From: Carnegiea gigantea
Lineage: Eukaryota > Streptophyta > Magnoliopsida > Caryophyllales > Cactaceae
NCBI GenBank assembly: GCA_029747015.1
Contig: JAKOGI010000342.1
Span: forward strand, 149,501 to 213,500
DNA: 64,000 nucleotides
Direction: 5' to 3'
A program made the translations under genes and the position numbers. The notes under the pieces are model-generated. The model was not told the DNA's origin, made no database searches, and saw only the letters and a list, made by a program, of their open reading frames with translations. Of this stretch, positions 33,624 to 45,359 are shown in pieces (the stretch's first letter is position 1; every line of letters starts with the position of its first letter).

Positions 33624-33765
33624 ATCTGTGCCACCCTCTTTACATGTCCCCGAGCAGTATCTGGCATGGATGACCGAACGTAATGATAAGGCGAAGAAGG
33701 TAATTTGTGCTAACATAATCTCTATCAGGAGTCGGAAAGAAGATGACTCGCTTCAAAAAGGATAG
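33624..33765 (+). pseudogene. antisense PMD-like gene B, C-terminal piece
   Basis: After the target duplication the frame resumes with PSLHVPEQYLAWMTERNDKA and ends at TAG 33763. The YLAWM...R pattern is typical of the segment after the PMD in related plant transposon proteins. This supports gene B having been continuous before the solo LTR was inserted. Confidence 0.4.
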
Positions 33766-34109
33766 ACATCCCCCCGGTTAAGAAGAAGTTAAAGATGGAT
33801 TAGGAGTCTAAGCTTTGCCTCCTACATGTTCTGCTAATAATGTTTAGTGCTTTTGCATAGCAGAATGTCATTAGGACTTTTTATTTCATGTTGTATGCAC
33901 TCAGAATTTTGGATAGTAATAAAGATGTTGATTTTTGCTCCAATTACCATAAAGCCGTTTACTTCATACCTCTGTGCTTGGACCCGCTTTTTTGTGTCCA
34001 AATAATTTTTTGTTTATTTGTTTAGGCTGGGCCAGTTAAGGCTTCTTATGCATCTAAAATATGAAATTAGGCCTCTATAGTTCATTACAGTTCTTCTTCT
34101 TTTTTATTT
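33766..34109. other. spacer between gene B and integrase end
   Basis: Both the plus-strand gene B and the minus-strand pol end around here. I see no further coding sequence. The two transcription units would converge in this interval. Confidence 0.4.
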
Positions 34110-35245
34110 TTTTAGGCATTGAATGGGCCCTGTGAACTTATTATGCATTCAGCTAACAATCTACTGTGGACTTTCAGGCATAATACTTCTTTAATTTATC
34201 GAGGTTAGTATACTGAGGATATTCCTCTCCATTTATATCCTTAAGTTTCACAGCTACCCTTGTAGTAAGGTCTTTATGACGTATGATCCTAACTAGTTAA
34301 GCCTAAATTTTCCCCTTGGGTCCTCTACTGGTGCTCTTATTTCCTTCAACACCAAATCACGCTACCGTAAATCTCTTGGTTTAACTTTCTTATCGAAAGC
34401 TCCTAAGATTTTAGCTCTGTAAACCTAGGCATTATCTAATACTCATAACCTCTTATTGTCTATCATTACTGATTCTTCATACCAGGCTTTAGCCCATTCC
34501 AATTCTAATACTCCAAGTGAGGGTACTACTATTTCTACTGGCAACACTGCTTGCCTTCTATACACAACAGAGTATAGTGTTACTGCTATAGAGGTCCGAA
34601 TTCACATCCTGTACCCCTAAGGAGTAAATGGGAGTTTATCAAGCCAGTCTTTATAATTATTATCCATTTTTTCAATTATCCTCCGAACATTTTTGTTGGC
34701 AGCTTCGATTGCTTGACTTGCCTGAGGGCGATATGGTGATGACTTATGATGCTGAATTCTACACTTTCCAAGTAGTGTTTAGACTTCCATTTGGAAGTGG
34801 CTCTCTTGATCACTTATTAGTTCTTATGAATGCTATACCTACAGATGATGTTGTTGAGGAGGAACTTTGCCACATGCTTAGAAGTAATTCCTATATATGA
34901 GGTTATCTCTACCCATTTTGTAAGTACTCAATTGCCGCAAGCACATATTCATGCCCCCGGTCCCTTTTGGGGTAATTTTTTTAATTATGTTGATGCCCTA
35001 GATAGGGAAAGGCAATGGAGAGGTTAATGTCGAGAGAAATAAAGGAGGTTGATGTTATAAGTTACCATATATCTAGCACTTATGGCACCTTCTTACATAT
35101 GCATAACAATCCCCCTTATTGTACACTAGTAACACCCAAGTTTTTGAACCTTTTTGGCTAGCATTCTCCCGTTTATGTAGGGTCTACATTCCCCACCATG
35201 AACTTCCTTCATGATCCTACGAGCCTCATCCTAGATTATATAGAG
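34110..35245 (-). pseudogene. Tat element integrase (broken)
   Basis: The minus strand translated in pieces gives a complete domain order. The zinc region reads IMKEVHGGECRPYINGRML near 35210. The first core motif is GINIIKKITPKG near 34995, where family members have GIDIIG, so the first catalytic Asp is Asn. ISDQESHF keeps the second Asp near 34815, and AIEAANKNVRRIIEKM holds the Glu near 34700. The C-terminal domain is seen as AVLPVEIVVPSLGVL near 34540 and KVKPRDLR near 34390. Many stops and frameshifts are present. Integrase would insert the cDNA into the genome, and this copy cannot. Confidence 0.75.
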
Positions 35246-35607
35246 TAAGTTGATGCCCATGTTAATTTTCCTGTATGGCCTCCCTTTATCCTCGAAGTAT
35301 TGTGAGGCCAACAACCTTAACACTCGTTGGCCTTTTGGGGAAGATACTTGAGGATATTGCCTCTTGGTTAGGTATTGTAAATGTCATAGTACCAGGCAGC
35401 GAGGTCGGCATTGTACACTTCGGTGGTGTAGCAGTGTGCCAGTTTGCTGCTCCTTTCCATTGTTGTCAGCATTAAATGGTCACTCCCAGGGATGTTAATT
35501 ATCAAGGCCAATTTGGCCAGGGCATCTGTAAACTGGTTGTCTTCTCATTGGGGATAAGTGTATGTAATATGGCTGAAATGCTTGGTGAGATCTACAAAGC
35601 AAGCTTA

Positions 35608-35874
35608 TTATGGTGTCAAGGCTCCGCTTCTTACCTTCCATATCAAGGATATTTGATTAATTATTAAATTAGAGTCTCCGTGTACCCACAACTTCTTGAC
35701 CCTTATCTCTGTGGCAGCCTGTAACCTAATGATGCAGGTTTCACATTCCCTCATGTTGTTAGTAACCTTAAAGGCTAGTTTAACTAAAATAGGAATATGC
35801 GCTACTTCCGGTGATACCAGGAGAATACCTACCCCAAATCCTTTCTGATTGGAAGCCCTGTCAAAGTACATCAT
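35608..35874 (-). pseudogene. Tat archaeal-type RNase H (aRNH)
   Basis: The frame MMYFDRASNQKGFGVGILLV, then CETCIIRLQAA and LWVHGDSNLIINQI, matches the extra RNase H domain found between the classical RNase H and integrase in Tat-lineage elements. The first Asp (YFD) and the Asp in GDSN are kept. The middle acidic residue position reads MRECETC where relatives have AEYEAC. It is flanked by the degenerate classical RNase H on one side and integrase on the other, so both RNase H domains are present. Confidence 0.75.
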
Positions 35875-36019
35875 TCATATTTCTTCTTTTACTTGGAGGT
35901 TTTATTCATCGGGTAAGTCAAAATGTTCTACGCGTTGGTCTTCTGTCGGTAAATCCTCCTAAAAGTCAGAAATAACCGTTCCCTTAAGGACTTTTACGGC
36001 ATCTAATGTAAGTCAAACT

Positions 36020-36300
36020 TTGATAACATTACAGCGTATTTGCCACCCTGCTGCTCAAAAAGGTTGTTAAAGCAAATATCTTATGGGATCCATTGGGGCT
36101 ACCACATGCACTATATGGGTTAGCATGTAGTGCCTTAGCTTCTTGGTTGCCCACATTAATGCCAGGGTAGTTTTTTCCAGGGTCATATAACGAATCTCGT
36201 ATTCGAGGAACTTTTAACTTATGTAGTAAATGACCCTTTCTTATCCCTCTTATTTCTAGCTAGCATGCCCCGTATAGCAGTGCCTATCATTGTGAGGTAT
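36020..36300 (-). pseudogene. Tat classical RNase H (degenerate)
   Basis: On the minus strand a segment reads YYIS, stop, KFLEYEIRYMTLEKTTLAL, then WATKKLRHYMLTHIVHVV and PMDPIRYLL. This is the retroviral-type RNase H region that follows RT in gypsy elements. Stops interrupt it. Tat elements carry this domain in degenerate form alongside the aRNH. Confidence 0.65.
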
Positions 36301-36575
36301 AAGATTAAAAGAATGCTTTGCTACGGTGGCATTGGAACTGGTGGATTAGATAGGTACTCTTTGATTTTATCCAATGCCCTCTGACACTCCTTGTTCCATT
36401 CAATCTATGTTCCTTTCTTCAATTTCTTGATGATAGGCTCACACACCATTGTCAACTTTGATGTTAAGTGAGTAATATAATATAGATGTCTAAAAAATCC
36501 TCGTATCTCCTCCTCTATCTTAGGTGGCTGTATTTCCTATATTGCCTTAACTTTTGAAGGATCAACCCCATTTCC

Positions 36576-37290
36576 TTAAAGACTGATGACGTACCTAAGC
36601 ATCTTGCCTGCGGTGACTCCAAATTCATATTTCTGTGGAATTAAGCGCATATTGTATTTCCTATGTCTAGTGAAGAAGTTCTGAAGAGCTTGAACATGGC
36701 CATCCCTCTGCTTGGCTTTTATGATCATGCTGTCCATATATACTTCAGCCTCCTTGTGCACTAGGTCATGTAGCAAGGTAGTAACTGCCCTTTGATAGGT
36801 ACTCTCCACATTTTTAATACAAACGGCATCACAGGGTAACAATAGGTTCCCCACAAGGTGATGAAAGTAGTCTTTCCACGTCTTCTACTGTCATCTTGAC
36901 CTAATTGTAACCCATTTATCCATCCACAAAAGAAAGGAGATCCCAGCCGTGCTATTGACTAAAACATCTATGTGTGACAGTGGAAAATCATTTTTTAGGC
37001 TTGCCTTATTGAGGTCCCTGAAATCTAAATGCATTCTTACTCTCCTATCCTTCGTTGGGACTGATATAATGTTTGCTACCCACTGTGGGTAGTGCGTAAC
37101 CTTAATGAATCTTGCATCTAATTGCTTATGGACCTCATCCTTTATTTTTAGGGCCCATTCTGGCTTCATTCTTTGAAGTTTCCATTTTATTGGTTTTGTA
37201 TCTGGATAGAGAAGAATTCTGTGCACTGCAATGTCACAATCAATGCCTAGCGTGTTTTTTTAGGACCATGAGAAGACATTCATGAATTAT
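36576..37290 (-). pseudogene. pol: Tat reverse transcriptase (broken)
   Basis: Two adjacent frames carry the RT. The first (36891-37226) has HRILLYPDTKPIKWKLQRM, EWALKIKDEVHKQLDARFI and VRMHLDFRDLNKAS. The second (36576-36854) has STYQRAVTTLLHDL, the catalytic block VYMDSMIIKA at about 36722-36748, and FGVTAGKMLRYVI. In family members the block is VYVDDMIVKS, so the second catalytic Asp is Ser here, and a frameshift separates the halves. The spacing between the PDTKP and LNKAS segments fits Ogre/Tat RTs. The enzyme would be inactive. Confidence 0.85.
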
Positions 37291-38177
37291 TTTATAAGTG
37301 CAATAAAATTTGCTTACTGCTTAGGGGTTAGTGATTTCTTATTTTAGTTCTCAAGGTTTATTAAGTGTCCTAAAATTGATTAATATTGTGTCTTCAATTA
37401 GGGCAATTCAATTTTCATGATCTTCCATTACTTTAATTATTTCTTTTAGAGTTTCTTCTTCATTTTTCATTAGAAAAGGAAAAGCATTTAGAAGAACAGG
37501 AATGAGACTAGTCAGAAGTAGAAGAGTTTGTCTTATTGGATACATCTGATGTAGCAACAACATCCCACATATGTTACTTTCAACCAGATCCATCCAGTCT
37601 TTTGTAGACTATTCTTTTTTATCAGCAATAAACACTTCTTATTCCAGTAGGTGGTAGTTGTTAAAATACTTCTAGCCCCGACACTAAGGTCCCTTTTATA
37701 TAGCAAGGTTCAAGAAAGCCATAGAAGTGGAAGTTATCTCCTTCACATAGGAACTGTCCATTAAGAGTGAGATGGTAGGGCCTAACAGTGTAATTCTTTG
37801 GGAACCCTGTCCTAGCAGCAGTTTTTTAGGCATGTGCTTCCTGCCTCTTGGCTATCTCTTCGAGAGTTCGATGGTATCCTAATATGAACTTATGGTCTTT
37901 CCCTTATATTAAGGGGAATATAGTCCACCCTTGTGCTCTCCATCCTATACCCATTCCTGGAAAGTAGCTCCACTTCTTTAGGATGGCATTGACATTCATA
38001 TTAGAATAAGGACCAAGGTTAAAAGGAATTTTGTCATTTTCTAATGCCACTACCATTTTAAAATTGTAGAGTTCTTTGTCATCACGATCATGCTCTATTG
38101 CTAGTACTTGGCCCCTTGTGATTGTAGCATATAGGCTTCACCTTCAACAGTCACTACTTTACCTTTTACTAATATCT
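37291..38177 (-). other. Tat protease-RT spacer, possible intron region
   Basis: This is a long degenerate stretch. An acidic segment, NEEEETLKEIIKVMED-like, is readable near 37410-37460. Ogre-type elements remove an intron between protease and RT. I could not fix splice sites here. Confidence 0.4.
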
Positions 38178-38594
38178 TTATTTTCTACTATAAAGTGAAG
38201 GGAACCGCCTAATGGCCGTGAAGCCATGGCCTTTCCAAAATTGGAGGTTGAAGGTGGGCGGTATATCGAGGACTTGAAACTCTATATTCCTCTCCACAGG
38301 GCCCACATTAATGGGAAGATGAATAGTACCTAGCACCAACCTCTTTGAATTGTCATATGCCCTTAAGTAAGTAAATGGCGCTGAGAGCTGTTCTTCTTTA
38401 GCCCCTAACCTTTTGGCTGTCCTCCAAGGACAGACATTCACTGCTGAGAAATTGTTAACCAAAGCTAGAGGTAGATGCTTATAAAGGCATATCACAGTGA
38501 GGTAGAGGGCGTTGTGCTGCGCTACGCCTCCTGGTGGGAGATCTTTACTGCTAAAAGTTATAGTGCCTTTGCCAATCATAATTGAGGTTGTCAT
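38178..38594 (-). pseudogene. Tat aspartic protease
   Basis: A 138-codon frame reads HNALYLTVICLYKHLPLAL, then VNNFSAVNVCPWRTAKRLG, then YDNSKRLVLGTIHLP and VLDIPPTFNL. This is the Tat retropepsin. Family members have V-D-N-G-S-A-x-N-V. Here the catalytic Asp is Asn and the Gly is Phe (VNNFSA), so proteolysis would fail. The later ILGTI and LDIPP signatures are intact. It lies between gag and RT on the minus strand. Confidence 0.8.
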
Positions 38595-39159
38595 CTCTTC
38601 TATAGTAGCTTCAAGAGATACCTAAATTTTATTCAACACCTCTATTAGGAGCTGTCTATCCTTATGAGGGGCCATTATAAGCTGCTATATACTTAAATCT
38701 GCTTTAACTTTCTTCAGCTACTTCATCACTGGATCCTCTACTTGAGGTAATGTTACTTTCTCTTTCCTTAAGGCCTGTTGTGGGACTTCCTTAGCCTACT
38801 GTCTCCTGGATCTTGTAAGGTACTGGGTTATCGGCTGGTCCCCCTAGAAGTCTTCTTCTTTATCCTCCCCGTAAAAGTTATCATTGCATACTTTGGCAGG
38901 CAGGATATAGATGTCATCTTCATCACTTTCCCAAAGGCCAAAGATTTCCATGCTTGGTGCAGGTGTGTTTACCCTTAGTTTTGTGCTACTAATGTCTTGT
39001 ATGAATATAGACAGGTCCCATTCTTTCTATTGGTCCTCAAAAGCAAAAACATTCTCATAATTTACGAGTGGATTCTTGTCATTGTTGGGCCTTTGAGCTA
39101 CTATAGGCAATGAAAGTTGTCCAGATTTAAACATCTTTTCCAACTTATTTTTACAAGTC

Positions 39160-39235
39160 TAGCAATCTTTAGTATCATGCCCTCACGGTCGTTGATATTT
39201 GCAGCACTTGCTCAGGTCAAAGTATTTAGACTTCT
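39160..39235 (-). pseudogene. Tat gag zinc-knuckle-like segment
   Basis: KYFDLSKCCKYQ, then GHDTKDC on the minus strand resembles the C-x2-C/H...GHxTxxC motif at the end of Tat Gags. The usual YH is YQ and a stop lies inside. The 38595-39160 stretch shows no clear domain. Confidence 0.5.
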
Positions 39236-39479
39236 GGAAGATTAATCTTCTCTTTAGCCAGGAGCCGTTCTAGAGCTTGGGAGTAGGTAGTCCCTATAGA
39301 GGTATACTTGGTAATACGGTTTATCGCATGCACCTCCTTAGACCTACTAGCCTTGTTATCCCTATTTTAGTGATTATTTCTCTAGTTGTTTCCTGTCTTA
39401 GGTAGTACCTCCCTAGACAGTTCTTCCTCTACTAGTATGCTAACATTTCTTAATGTTGTAGAACTCTCAAATGGTGTGA

Positions 39480-39977
39480 ACCACAGTGTTAAAAGTATGA
39501 GGGCTAAAGGCATTTCATGAGCAACCTTACTTGATCTATCTTAGAGGGTTGGCCTACCATGTGGGCAACATTTGCCCTCAATCTGGCCAACTAGTTAATA
39601 AACCCTTCTTTCTTGCCTTGCTTAAGTAACTTTAGATCTCAGAGTGTGATTGGGAGATTAGTGCTATAAAAATATCAGTTCAGGAAATCCTTGCACAGAT
39701 CATCCCAATTTGTGACCTTCGGTGGGTCAATAGTGTAATACCACCTCATGACTTCCTTGTCGAAAGTCCGAGGAAATATTAAGTGAAACATATCCTTGTC
39801 TATTCCCTTTAGAGTCATAGTGCTAATGAAATTCTTTACCTGGTGGTGTGGATTTCCAGTCCCATGAAACTTGATATCAGGAATGATGAATTTTGACAGC
39901 AATTTTTCTTTTGGGATTGAAGTGAATCCCGCATAATTCTTAAAATAGTTGTTAAGCATCGAAGATTCCTTAAGCAA
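39480..39977 (-). pseudogene. gag: Tat gag core
   Basis: An open 100-codon frame (39675-39977) reads KFIIPDIKFHGTGNPHHQVK, then STMTLKGIDKDMFHLIFPRT and WYYTIDPPKVTNWDDLC. This is the retrotransposon Gag core of Tat elements. Similarity continues with frameshifts to about 39480 (arginine/alanine-rich segment). It lies 1.4 kb inside the PBS, and this long leader is expected for Ogre-like elements, which often have an extra ORF ahead of gag. I do not recognise one here. Confidence 0.75.
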
Positions 39978-41360
39978 CCACCCTATGTAATCTACACGGG
40001 GATCAAATTAACGAGTGTTCTTCTCCCATTCTTTTCCTTTTCCATTCTCTAATTCTCCCTATTCTTTATCATTCTCCTCCTGCGGTGGAGGACTTTATTT
40101 ATTATTCTCCATTCGGGTCTCCTTGTTGAGGTTCTAAAACGTGACCACCAGTTACTCCACCTTCTGGCCACTCTCTTCTATCTTTAGCTTACATTTTCTC
40201 AATTACCTTAAGCCACTAGGCGAGCTTATGGTTCCCTACCATTGGAACAGGTGCGTGATTCCACATTGACTTTAACCTTCACTCTGACCTAGCCAATAAA
40301 GCTTTTGCCGGTTGCTCCTTAGATAAAAGTCGTCCAGCTGTTAGGCCTTCCTCGTGCACCTTCTTAGGCCTCCCTATCTTGGTAAATAAGGGAGGGTGCT
40401 CAGGATGGGCGAATCTTAATACTTTTTCCTAGGAAATGAGGACTCAAAGCATGCTGACTTATGCACTATGAAAATCTAAGATTGAGAGCCCAGTATACAG
40501 ACCATATGTTGATTCAAACTGACACAGAACAGGCTGGACCTATTTAAAGGTACCAGCTAGCATCCAAACTGAGCCTTTTTCTTTTTTATTCCAAGTCCAA
40601 ATCTATTCTAATGTAATCTGACTACCATGAATCCAGTCAGCCACTGTCTCTTATTCCTTCATTCCTTTCCTAGTTCTAGACTGATAGTAATTCTAGAGTC
40701 TTACGAGGAGGCATAGCTTTTTTTTTTTTTTTAACAGATACCTAGTCATACTTATACTTGGTCTCATTCTAGGACTTTTACTCGATAGACTAAGGTTTGA
40801 ACCTAGTCAAGTTCGAAGTCAAGAGTCCCTTAGGGCTCAATTGGCCTTGAAGTCAACTCGGTCTATATAATACTCGCCACTAAGTTTGACCTCCTATAAC
40901 CTGGGCTCCCCTAAGACCTAAAACATCAATGCATAAACCTTAGGGCTAAATAGTTAAGTCACACAACAACACATCCAAGCATGCACAAGAGTTCTAATGC
41001 TAAACCAAGGTTCCAAGTCATAAGGGTTTTAGGTTAGGTTTACAATAGTCTTATCGTGACCCAAATGCTCCATACGTCATCTATGGGGTGCATGGCAAGG
41101 CTGAGATGTTTTGGTTACTTCCCTAAATCATGTGGACCAGAAAGTGTGTCACGAGTGGGTGATCAACTGCATACTTAGTTGAGTCTAATGACCCACTGAA
41201 TAGCCAGCTAATCTCCTAAGGGGTGATAATGGGTTTGTGCTACCTCGAGGTGCTGCTATCCGATGTAGAGCAGTCCCTTTCAAGGCAGGATGCCTAATAC
41301 AAAGTTAATTAAAAATACTTCCTATATCGAATTTCAAATCTCGCCCACTTGACGAAAATC
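39978..41360 (-). other. Tat leader between PBS and gag
   Basis: No frame longer than about 60 codons is convincing. A T-run lies at 40720-40732. Confidence 0.45.
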
Positions 41361-41379
41361 GTCTCCAGTGGAATCGCCA
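41361..41379 (-). promoter_or_regulatory. Tat primer binding site
   Basis: The minus strand reads TGGCGATTCCACTGGAGAC one base after the LTR end (TTACA). It resembles the TGGCGACTCYGCTGGGGA-type site of Tat/Ogre elements. It fixes the right LTR as the 5' LTR. Confidence 0.65.
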
Positions 41380-41380
41380 T

Positions 41381-42823
41381 TGTAAGGATCCACCTCCCCG
41401 AGGGCGTGGTCCCCCACGAATGGTTCAACTACCCTTTTGCTAGAGTGTTTTATTTTGATTTTTTTTTGGGGTACAAAGAGCTAACTATTATTTATTTTTT
41501 TATTTTTTAAAAATGGTAAAAATAATGGATTGAACTAGGACGACGGTTCCGGATTTTAACTCAAGAACCGGCTGGTTATTGTACTAAAATTAGGCCCAGT
41601 TTTTCCTGATCTTGATCCAGAGCAGTGATGAGTGTCTAATCCAAGAACTAGGCTTCCTCTCTGGTCTAGGAACCAGATGACTCTTGGGTCAGATTAGGAC
41701 CCTTTTTCCTGGTTCGGATAGTCTTATATCTCGGATCACTACTACTCTGCTAAGTATAGGAATCAGAAAAGGGTAGAAAATAAGACAGAATTGGAGTAGT
41801 TGTCATTATACAATTTAATGGAGCTGCTAGTGCATTTTTAGGAAAACTTACAAACCAATCCTCTTTTCAAAGTGAATCAGACTGATAGGCACAACGTAAG
41901 GGGCGAATCGGTTCAACTTCAATAAGGTTTTCGAAAAGCCTCCATATAATACGTGGTGCGGGGACTCGTCTTAACTCCTTAGTCTTGAATCGAGGATCCA
42001 GATTTGGGGGTGAAGGTACGATGATGCAATGGTGTTTATCACATCACTACCCGTCATCACTGACGACCTCTGCTATTTAACATGAGAAATCTAAAGCTTT
42101 AATTACGCTGATATACAATCATGTAAACATTAATAATATTTCATATAAAACCATGTAAAAAGGTATACTCTTTATTTTGATGTAAAGATAGGTAAAATAA
42201 ATAATTTAAAGCAGGCGGGTACTACCTAAAAGATTTCATCTTTATTGACTTATAAGAACGTAATAAGCATGAAAAGAGAAAATAGGTCGAGAAAGATGAA
42301 ATTTTGGCCTTCACGCGAAACCACTAGATTACTTGGGGAACTCAATGGAGCGATTGTAGTGCTAATCTTAGGTAAGAAACTCGAGATTGTAGTCAACTAA
42401 TAGTAATTTCCTCACAATCTCTAAAATTATCTCTCAATCACTCTAATCTAACAAATTGATTTGGTTCTCACTGATTGATTGATTGCTCATTCCCTCCTTT
42501 TTTCCTCTATTTTTTCCCTCTTTTCCCTTTAACTTTTAACCTTGAGAAACCTCCCTTTGTAGGTGCTAATTAGATACTATGCCTCAGAAAAGAATATCGA
42601 CTCCTAATCATGTTAAGCTTAATAACTTTTCTAACGTTGTCAAGAATCTGCCTTTACCTTGATGCCCCTGCGAAATTAGCACTAATAACTAAGTTGGATT
42701 TAACTCGAGAAAAAAGGAGGCAAAAAATAGGGAAAACTGCCAGCTTCTAGCCATGGTAAACCGACCAACTCCCAGGCCCGACTTGACCCACCTCTCCTCT
42801 AAGGGCAGTATTATTATTATTAT

Positions 42824-42856
<33 letters not shown>

Positions 42857-42857
42857 G

Positions 42858-42888
<31 letters not shown>

Positions 42889-42912
42889 TTATTATTATTA
42901 TTATTATTATTA
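41381..42912 (-). repeat. 5' LTR of Tat element, proximal part
   Basis: In plus coordinates it starts TGTAAGGATCC, and from about 41527 it aligns with the left LTR. It is interrupted at 42912 by the Tekay-like solo LTR and resumes at 47107. Confidence 0.8.
42811..42912. repeat. (ATT)n(ACT)n(ATT)n microsatellite
   Basis: About 100 bp of trinucleotide repeat: ATT, then ACT with one CGA interruption, then ATT. It abuts the solo LTR start exactly. Confidence 0.95.
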
Positions 42913-43769
42913 TGTGACACCCCTAGCTCCTAAGGTCAGGAGCGATATGTTTTCTTACTTCTTACCTAATTTCTGGGGCAAAACGGATAGAGTTTCCCCT
43001 AAAAACTGAACGTTTCCAGGTTAAAAGCCTTGCAATAAACCCCTGCAAATCAACGGAAGCATAAAACATTTAAAAGAAGCTCAACGGCTACACGCCGGAG
43101 TTCATAACTCAACGAGCAACTCCCTCGGAGTACTCCAAACAGAATAGTTCATTAATACAAGAAAAGTAAAAGATACAACTCAATGGTTCACAAAACTGGA
43201 GTAGTGGGGTCTACATCCCTAAAAGTAGCAAATTTCAACTAAAAAGACAACTGGCTAATAAGTTAGCACATATAGCCGTATAGAGCGACTCCTAAACCGA
43301 ATACATTACATGAACTAGAATACTTGTTTACAAATGTTTACAATTCTAGGAATACTTTACATCACTTCATTAAATACGTAAGTAGGCACACATGACACCT
43401 TGCAAGCGAGAATAGATTCCACCTTGGCATAGCTGACTCAACTTCTTCCTATCACAAAGAAAACCTAGGGAAAAAGGGGGAAAGAGTAGTGGGTTGAACA
43501 ACCACACGCTCGGTGAGTGTTCCCCGACCCCTTAAAACCAAAACCGTTGCAGGTAATAATATTTTTAATGGTCACATATCACGTATTCATACTTTACTAT
43601 CATATTAGGCATTCATATAACCCTTATGGAAGGATCACTAAACATAAACTTCATTTTAACCACTCAAACATATTTTTAGGTCCCTGAATGACTAAGTTCC
43701 TTTACTAACAAGCAGTTAAGTACGTAAGCGAGCATCGAGGGCTAAGCATAGGGATCTTTCTTTTTCATA

Positions 43770-44110
43770 ACATAACTTCTTAGCATTCCATTTAAACTAT
43801 GCATGAAACCTCATTCATATGATGTGCACATAAGGTTATCTCTTTTCATAATCATACTTTCTTGGCATTTCATTCATATGATATGCATAAGGCGCACAAA
43901 AATTTCAAGTCTCATTCGAATCTCATTCATAGGGTATGCATGAAATATGCTCATAAGGCTTTCTTTTCATAATCGTATCCTACTTAGCATCTCATTCATA
44001 AGTTATACTTGAAATATGCACATAATGCTTTATTTTCATTAGCATACTTTACTTAGATCTCATTCATATGATATGTACAAGTAATGCACAGGAAGCTTTC
44101 TTTCGTTTTA
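43770..44110. repeat. degenerate ~85-bp repeats in solo LTR
   Basis: About four to five units share TTCATAATCATACTTNCTTAG and CATTTCATTCATATGATATG-like cores (partial matches). Confidence 0.55.
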
Positions 44111-44185
44111 CTAAAAACACTTCATTTAGCCTCTTGAGGCTCATAAAAATTCTTTTCTTAGCCTCTTGAGGCTCATATTCTTTAA
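44100..44185. repeat. short direct repeat CTTAGCCTCTTGAGGCTCAT
   Basis: The block TAGCCTCTTGAGGCTCATA occurs at about 44117-44136 and again near 44159-44178. Its core CCTCTTGAGG is nearly palindromic. Confidence 0.7.
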
Positions 44186-45359
44186 AAAAAGATCTCTTTC
44201 ATATCGGTCGCATACTAACCCTTATAAGCTTTTTATGTTTAATTCATCTGGCCTCTTAATGGCCCATAAAAACTTCCTTTCTGAAATACTTAAAATGGCG
44301 TAATGCCAACTGCTTTTCTTTGCTTATTAGGAAAATACATCTGGCATAAGATCATTACAGGGTGCTGATTGGGTGAGATCTATTCTCAACCCCATAGTGA
44401 GGCCTAACGCTCACGCTTAAACTCTTGCTCTCGGGACGGCTACATATAACATATCGAACCATTACCCTCGTTAGGGTCTTCTAAAGTTTCCTAGTACCAG
44501 GACTTATTCCCTAGGCTAACATCATTCATATCATATTATCTGAAGCAGATTATCTTAGCCAATTTAAAGCGTATAGGCCATAACGGCTAATAATTTTGCC
44601 GCCTCTCACAGCGAAATCCTTTTTCATGCATTGCACCTTCTTTTCATTCAAATTCTTTAGGGATTCCCCCGTTCAAGCGAGTTCACTTCCAAAATAAAGT
44701 TCGTATAGCTAAAATAGGCCATTGATTGCTAATAGTCATTTCTACTATTGTTTTGAAACACGAGAAATATCCTTTTTCAAAACAACACCTTTATACGCAT
44801 AATGCATCTTAATAAAATAAAAGGGGAGGGATTTACATATAACACATTCAAGCACTTCATAAGCATTTCAACACAATGAGCCACACACGGCCTCGCAATC
44901 CACATGATTGCGGTAATCACAACCCAGACTCTCTCCTCACATAGCAACCGACCACAGGACCTCGAACCACTCATAGTTCTACCTCAAACCATCCAACTAC
45001 CATCTCGGTTTCAATTTCACAATTTAGTATTCTAATCATCATGATATACTAAAAAGCGATATGTAAACTTACGTAACTTACCAATACTTAACTTACCGAA
45101 CAAACAAATAACAATTAGCAGTGCGCTGCAACCAATGGTTATAACCATACATACATGTATATATATATATATGTAGACATTCATACGACCTCAACTTGAA
45201 ACGAATGCTTAGTAAGCTAAGTTAAACTAACTAAGCATGAAACACGATTACATTCATATACTGCAGTTAAGGGGGTAAACATGTTCATTTCGTCATTCGA
45301 ATGTTGTTTCCAAGCTACTTCAGAAGTATAATTCAACTAAATAGACAAGTATTGATTTA

